Assembly (NCBI GenBank): GCA_016462445.1
Contig: JAEMTE010000003.1
Span: 1-64,000, forward strand
Direction of reading: 5' to 3'
Source: Candidatus Nanopelagicus sp.
GTDB lineage: Bacteria; Actinomycetota; Actinomycetes; Nanopelagicales; Nanopelagicaceae
DNA: 64,000 bases
This document shows, in pieces, positions 59,696 through 64,000 of the stretch; positions within the stretch are counted from its first letter, which is position 1; the number at the start of each line of letters is the position of its first letter. Under the pieces are notes generated by a model that saw only the letters and a list, made by a program, of their open reading frames with translations, ran no database searches and was not told the origin of the DNA. The translations under genes and the position numbers were made by a program.

Positions 59696-60841
59696 CTACA
59701 AGAGGATTTCACGAAGGATTCGATCTGCAATAAGGCGGCCATCTAAGGTCAAGGTAGCTCTTCCCAGATTCCAATTAGCCTGATCTAAATGGCCACTTTC
59801 GACATATCCAGCCAGGTCTAATATTTGCTTATCATTTAAAGTGCTCTTCTCAACGCCGCTTGGCAATCTAATTGAAAGCATCAACCGTTCACTTTCAATC
59901 TGAATACTCTCTAAATTTTCAAACTCTGCAACCGCTGATTCACCTTTTATAATTCGCTCTTTATAAAGATTTGGGTGCTTAACATTCCAGAATCTCTTAC
60001 CATTTAAATGTGAATGAGCACCAGGTCCGGCGCCCCACCAATTCTTACCTAACCAATAAAAAATATTATGTCTGCTCTGCGAATTTGGCTTTGCCCAATT
60101 ACTTAACTCATACCAATTAAATCCAGCTGATGTAAATGCTTGATCTGCCATAATGTACTTATCTGCAGATAAATCATCATCAACATTACCAACCTCACCT
60201 CGTTTAATTTGAGCTGCTAACTTAGTCCCCTCCTCAACTATCAATGCATAAGCAGAGATATGGGTTATTGGAAGTGATAGTGCAGCGTCAATTGATCTTT
60301 GCCAATCCTCTTTGCTCTCCCCAGGTGTTCCATAAATTAAGTCAACCGAAATCTCTTTATAGCCAACCTCTTTTGCCCACTTTGTTACCTGGGGCAAATT
60401 ATCTGGATTATGGGTTCTATCTAATGTAGCTAATACATGAGGTACGGCAGATTGCATACCAAATGAGAGACGGTTAACACCTGCGGCCAAAAATTGAGCA
60501 AGTTTTTCCTTAGTTACAGTATCTGGATTTGTTTCTAAAGTTATTTCAACATCCTTAGCTAAATTAAACTGATCCTTGATTGTTGAGATAACCCGGCCAA
60601 TATCACTAGCTTGCATAAGAGAAGGTGTGCCGCCGCCAAAAAATATCGATGGAATTACTGCGCTTTCCCCAACCTCAATCCGTGCAGATTTGATCTCACT
60701 AATTAATAAATCGATATATGAGTTTGAAATATCTTTTAGCTCACTTGTAATCTGTAATTCAGCCGGTGTGTAGGTATTAAAATCGCAGTAGCCACACCGC
60801 TTTATGCAATACGGAATATGAATATAAAAGGCAAGTTCCAC
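59696..60841 (-). CDS. hemW: HemW-like radical SAM protein
   Basis: A 381-residue radical SAM protein. The cluster motif is CIKRCGYCDF (CxxxCxxC) near residue 12; FFGGGTPSLM and ETNPDTV are SAM-domain motifs. The C-terminal HemN-like part begins about residue 300. The family includes heme chaperones rather than coproporphyrinogen oxidases. It abuts lepA, its usual neighbour, and precedes hrcA. Confidence 0.93.
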   Translation of the reverse strand: MELAFYIHIPYCIKRCGYCDFNTYTPAELQITSELKDISNSYIDLLISEIKSARIEVGESAVIPSIFFGGGTPSLMQASDIGRVISTIKDQFNLAKDVEITLETNPDTVTKEKLAQFLAAGVNRLSFGMQSAVPHVLATLDRTHNPDNLPQVTKWAKEVGYKEISVDLIYGTPGESKEDWQRSIDAALSLPITHISAYALIVEEGTKLAAQIKRGEVGNVDDDLSADKYIMADQAFTSAGFNWYELSNWAKPNSQSRHNIFYWLGKNWWGAGPGAHSHLNGKRFWNVKHPNLYKERIIKGESAVAEFENLESIQIESERLMLSIRLPSGVEKSTLNDKQILDLAGYVESGHLDQANWNLGRATLTLDGRLIADRILREILL

Positions 60842-62707
60842 TTACTTTTTCTTTTCACTCACTTTATCTGCATCGGTAGTAAGTGCTGCGATAAATGCCT
60901 CTTGGGGGACCTCAACTCGGCCCACCATCTTCATCCGCTTCTTACCCTCTTTTTGTTTTTCAAGAAGCTTTCGCTTACGTGATATATCTCCACCGTAACA
61001 CTTAGCTAAAACATCTTTGCGAATCGCTCTAATATTTTCGCGGGCAATAATCTTTGCGCCAATTGCAGCCTGAATAGGAACTTCAAATTGCTGGCGAGGA
61101 ATTAGTTCATGTAGTTTGCCAGTCATCATCACGCCATATGCATAAGCTTTATCGCGATGAACAATCTGACTAAAGGCATCTACTTTTTCACCTTGCAATA
61201 AGATATCTACCTTTACTAAATCACCCGCCTCCTCCCCAATTGGTTCATAATCTAAAGATGCATAACCACGAGTACGAGATTTAAGTTGATCAAAGAAATC
61301 AAATACGATCTCAGCTAGCGGTAAGGTGTAGCGAATTTCAACTCGATCTTCAGATAAATAATCCATACCTTTTTGTATACCCCGGCGTTGCTGGCACAAC
61401 TCCATTATGGTGCCAATAAACTCACTCGGTGCCAAGATAGTTGCCTTAACAATTGGTTCTAGTACCTCAGCAATTTTGCCATCTGGATACTCAGATGGAT
61501 TAGTAACAACTAAATTATTACCATCATCTAATGTGACGTTATAAACCACACTTGGTGCGGTTGAAATTAAGGTAAGTCCTGCCTCCCGCTCAAGTCGTTC
61601 GCGAACAATCTCCATATGTAGCAGACCTAAAAACCCACAGCGAAAGCCAAACCCAAGGGCCGCAGATGATTCTGGTTCAAAAACTAAAGCAGCATCATTT
61701 AATTGCAACTTATCTAACGCCTCTCGAAGCATTGGGTACTCAGCACCATCTAATGGAAATAAGCCAGAGAAAACCATTGGCTTTGGATCTTTATAGCCAG
61801 CAAGTGCAACTTTGGCTGGATTGTTATGGGTCGTTACCGTATCCCCCACTCGAGATTGTCTTACATCCTTAACTCCAGTAATTAAATAACCTACCTCACC
61901 AACACCTAATCCCTTGCTAGCCATTGGTTCAGGTGAGATCACACCAACCTCTAACATCTCATGTCTTACCCCAGTTGAGTACATCTGTATTTGATCCCGT
62001 GGTGATAAGTGCCCATCCACTACTCGAACATATGTAACTACCCCGCGGTATGAGTCATAAACTGAATCAAATATTAATGCTCTAGTTGGTGCCTTTGGAT
62101 CTCCAACCGGTGATGGAATTTGTTTAACAATTTGATCAAGCAATACCTCAACACCTGCACCAGTTTTTCCAGATACCCGCAGACAATCATCTGGCTGGCA
62201 GCCAATTAATTTTGCTAACTCCTCAGCAAACTTATCTGGTTGAGCAGCTGGTAAATCAATTTTATTTAGTACTGGAATTATTGTTAGATTATTCTCCATT
62301 GCTAAGTAAAGATTGGCTAACGTTTGTGCCTCAATTCCTTGCGCGCAATCAACTAGTAGCACCGCCCCTTCGCATGCTGCAAGTGAGCGCGATACCTCAT
62401 AGGTAAAATCAACATGTCCTGGCGTATCGATCATATTTAATATGTACTCTTGATTATCAATACCAGATCGCCATGGCAATCTAACTGCCTGGCTCTTAAT
62501 TGTTATTCCACGTTCACGTTCAATATCCATTCGATCTAGATACTGCGCCCGCATATTCCTATCTTCAACTACGCCAGTAAGGCCCAACATTCGATCAGCC
62601 AAGGTTGATTTACCATGATCGATATGTGCGATTATGCAAAAATTACGAATTTGTGCTGGATTTGTGGCAGCAGGTTGCGGTGCTTTAGCAATCGAAATGG
62701 CAGGCAT
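60842..62707 (-). CDS. lepA: Elongation factor 4 (LepA)
   Basis: A 621-residue translational GTPase that back-translocates or remodels ribosomes. G1 is [16 protein letters not shown]3 is DTPGHVDF, G4 is LNKIDLP. The C-terminal domain unique to LepA ends in [16 protein letters not shown]. Length is typical. Its stop lies one base before the hemW start. rpsT is upstream on the same strand. Confidence 0.96.
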   Translation of the reverse strand: MPAISIAKAPQPAATNPAQIRNFCIIAHIDHGKSTLADRMLGLTGVVEDRNMRAQYLDRMDIERERGITIKSQAVRLPWRSGIDNQEYILNMIDTPGHVDFTYEVSRSLAACEGAVLLVDCAQGIEAQTLANLYLAMENNLTIIPVLNKIDLPAAQPDKFAEELAKLIGCQPDDCLRVSGKTGAGVEVLLDQIVKQIPSPVGDPKAPTRALIFDSVYDSYRGVVTYVRVVDGHLSPRDQIQMYSTGVRHEMLEVGVISPEPMASKGLGVGEVGYLITGVKDVRQSRVGDTVTTHNNPAKVALAGYKDPKPMVFSGLFPLDGAEYPMLREALDKLQLNDAALVFEPESSAALGFGFRCGFLGLLHMEIVRERLEREAGLTLISTAPSVVYNVTLDDGNNLVVTNPSEYPDGKIAEVLEPIVKATILAPSEFIGTIMELCQQRRGIQKGMDYLSEDRVEIRYTLPLAEIVFDFFDQLKSRTRGYASLDYEPIGEEAGDLVKVDILLQGEKVDAFSQIVHRDKAYAYGVMMTGKLHELIPRQQFEVPIQAAIGAKIIARENIRAIRKDVLAKCYGGDISRKRKLLEKQKEGKKRMKMVGRVEVPQEAFIAALTTDADKVSEKKK

Positions 62708-62732
62708 TTATGCCTTAGTTGTGTCTAGAAAA

Positions 62733-63002
62733 TTAACGAACGCCAGCTTTGTTGGCTAACTTCGCCATCGCTGACTTTTTGTTTGCTGCATTATTGGCGT
62801 GAATTACACCTTTTGATACAGCCATATCTAGTGAACGAGATGCATCGGTAAACTCTGCTTTAATTTTTGTAGTATCACCAGAAGTTATCGCATCGCGGAA
62901 ACGACGAATCGAGGTGCGAAGTGCTGAACGATAAGCCTTATTGCGATCCTGCGCCTTGTTGTTGGTGCGGATACGTTTAATCTGCGACTTGATATTTGCC
63001 AC
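62733..63002 (-). CDS. rpsT: 30S ribosomal protein S20
   Basis: An 89-residue basic, helical S20. It starts [23 protein letters not shown] and ends in [16 protein letters not shown]. It lies between holA and lepA, the order common in Actinobacteria. A hairpin separates it from holA. Confidence 0.95.
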   Translation of the reverse strand: MANIKSQIKRIRTNNKAQDRNKAYRSALRTSIRRFRDAITSGDTTKIKAEFTDASRSLDMAVSKGVIHANNAANKKSAMAKLANKAGVR

Positions 63003-63077
63003 TGAAGATTACCTTTTCTTGTTGTTAGCCTTAAAATTTTATTTAAGAAGATTGCAAAGGATATCAGCGAGAGGCAT

Positions 63078-63096
63078 TACGCTCAAACTGAGCGTA
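63078..63096. terminator. Hairpin between holA and rpsT
   Basis: A perfect 8-bp stem TACGCTCA / TGAGCGTA with a three-base loop begins two bases past the holA stop codon. Neither strand shows a strong U run (TTTA on plus only), so it may be a weak terminator or a processing hairpin separating holA from rpsT. Confidence 0.45.
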
Positions 63097-63097
63097 T

Positions 63098-64000
63098 TTA
63101 TCTCACCCCTCTTGCAGAGCAAACGGTCATTATTGCTCTCTCCAAGGCATATATCGGGTCAGCGGCCGCCCCCTTGATATCAGCATCGGCGCCAGCAACT
63201 GCAACTACTGCTTTGATTAATCCCTTTTCAGACCAACTATTTAATTGCCGCCTAGCTTTATCAATCTGCCATGGTGGTAGGGCAAGGGTTGATGCTAATT
63301 CAAATGATTTAACTCCATTAGATGCCCCAGAAACTTTAGCAAGGGTACGAAGTGAGGAGGCAAGTGCGCTAACTATTAATACTGGATCTGTTCCAGTAGC
63401 TAGAGCATTGCGTAAGTTAATTAAAGCAATCGCTGTTTTACCCTCCAGGGCGGCATCTGCCACATCAAATCCAGTGCTCTCAACTCGGCCTTGCTGATAG
63501 GCGGCCACATCACTCTCATCTATAACTTTTTGAAGTGGAACATCTGAGGCAAGTTGGGAGCAAGCCGCACTTAACTCCCGTAGATCAGTACCTAATGCAT
63601 CAAGTAAACCAGTAACTGCTTCTGTAGTAATTTTTCGGTTTAATCTCTTAAACTCACTTCGAATAAAATCTGATTTTTCACTCTCTTTTTTAATAGCCTC
63701 AGCAGCAATTAACTCTGGTTTTGCCTTCTTAATTTTATCAACCAGCGCCTTTCCTTTAACTCCACCCTTATGCCATAAAACTAAGGTAAGAGTCTCATCA
63801 AGATTTTCTAAATAATTAGCTATTTCTTCGCTGCACTCAACTATTAAATCTTGAATATCTTTGATAACAACTACCCTTGAATCACTAAATAAAGATGGTG
63901 CCAGACTGTCAGTTATTGTGCCAACCTCTAATTCATCTGCTGTAAAGCTCATCACTTGACCGCTCTTTGTTGCAGCAATAATTTGTGAAATGGCGCGATC
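63098..64000 (-). CDS. holA: DNA polymerase III delta subunit, 5' end beyond the window
   Basis: The clamp-loader delta subunit, seen as 300 residues with the N-terminus missing. The frame runs in phase to the last base of the window, where it reads DRAISQIIAATKSG before MSFTADELEV. The usual ATP-binding-like start (LVTGPEEFL) should lie just outside. Recognisable parts are SLFSDSRVVVIKDIQ, LRELSAACSQLASD and SALASSLRTLAKV. A GTG at 63955 is a false internal start. Confidence 0.88.
   Translation of the reverse strand, partial: DRAISQIIAATKSGQVMSFTADELEVGTITDSLAPSLFSDSRVVVIKDIQDLIVECSEEIANYLENLDETLTLVLWHKGGVKGKALVDKIKKAKPELIAAEAIKKESEKSDFIRSEFKRLNRKITTEAVTGLLDALGTDLRELSAACSQLASDVPLQKVIDESDVAAYQQGRVESTGFDVADAALEGKTAIALINLRNALATGTDPVLIVSALASSLRTLAKVSGASNGVKSFELASTLALPPWQIDKARRQLNSWSEKGLIKAVVAVAGADADIKGAAADPIYALERAIMTVCSARGVR

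Noticed and set aside
59640-59760. CIRCE operator near hrcA
   Set aside because: No TTAGCACTC-N9-GAGTGCTAA match or near match is present.

Overview
The window looks like core chromosome from a streamlined, low-G+C, free-living actinobacterium, most likely of the freshwater acI type (Nanopelagicales). That placement is inferred from gene content, gene order and base composition, not from a marker tree. Actinobacterial signs are a class II DAHP synthase, a SepIVA/DivIVA-like gene next to coaD and rnc, smc-ftsY-amtB-glnB-ffh order, an IclR regulator divergent from leuCD beside tRNA-Glu, tRNA-Gln and gltX, HU with a lysine-rich tail, a PASTA serine/threonine kinase and a mycothiol-type ArsC. Streamlining signs are overlapping genes, very short spacers, no gene-free stretch above 300 bases and no insertion sequence, prophage or CRISPR array.

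Layout. 1-1.7 kb: DUF3040 gene and dinB (minus), closed by a terminator. 1.8-4.4 kb: DoxX, TSUP exporter, aquaporin-family channel and arsenate reductase, then a convergent rhodanese. 4.4-14.1 kb: a carotenoid region in three blocks: crtA-like/cruF-like/GT2/crtD-like (plus), crtE-crtI-crtB (plus) and a split lycopene cyclase (minus), with metF and a CDP-alcohol phosphotransferase in between. 14.1-15.3 kb: a TPP riboswitch, a PnuT-type thiamine transporter and a P-loop kinase whose frame has no usual start codon. 15.4-26.6 kb: PASTA kinase, endonuclease IV, two EamA transporters, threonine aldolase, Ogt, DAHP synthase, phosphofructokinase, DUF2256 protein with photolyase, and an esterase. 26.5-43.9 kb: a long minus-strand housekeeping block (era, dprA, rnhB, lepB, rpsP, ffh, glnB, amtB, ftsY, smc, mutM, rnc, rpmF, DUF177, SepIVA-like, coaD, rsmD, recG). 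44-49.5 kb: rpmB, thiL, an Lrp-type sensor domain, ybaK, ddl, gpsA, plsC, hupB. 49.7-54.2 kb: leuDC, IclR regulator, tRNA-Glu, tRNA-Gln, gltX. 54.2-64 kb: FAH-family enzyme, ybeY, phoH, HIT protein, rsmE, dnaJ, hrcA, hemW, lepA, rpsT, and holA, which is cut by the window end.

How genes work together. The carotenoid genes can build lycopene, cyclise it and, with CruF-, CrtD-, CrtA- and glycosyltransferase-like enzymes, decorate the acyclic end to give a hydroxylated, possibly keto and glycosylated pigment. Photolyase, Nfo, Ogt, DinB and MutM fit life in sunlit water. The TPP riboswitch, PnuT, adjacent kinase and distant ThiL form a plausible thiamine salvage route.

Most notable signals. (1) The end of pnuT carries a dnaX-like recoding signature (AGGGAG, 11 nt, A AAA AAC) that leads by a -1 shift straight into a kinase frame with no ATG, GTG or TTG start before its Walker A motif. 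(2) The SMC protein is about 1035 residues and shows no recognisable hinge domain. (3) The carotenoid gene set is unusual. (4) Two divergent gene pairs sit only 22-23 nt apart with overlapping -10 elements.
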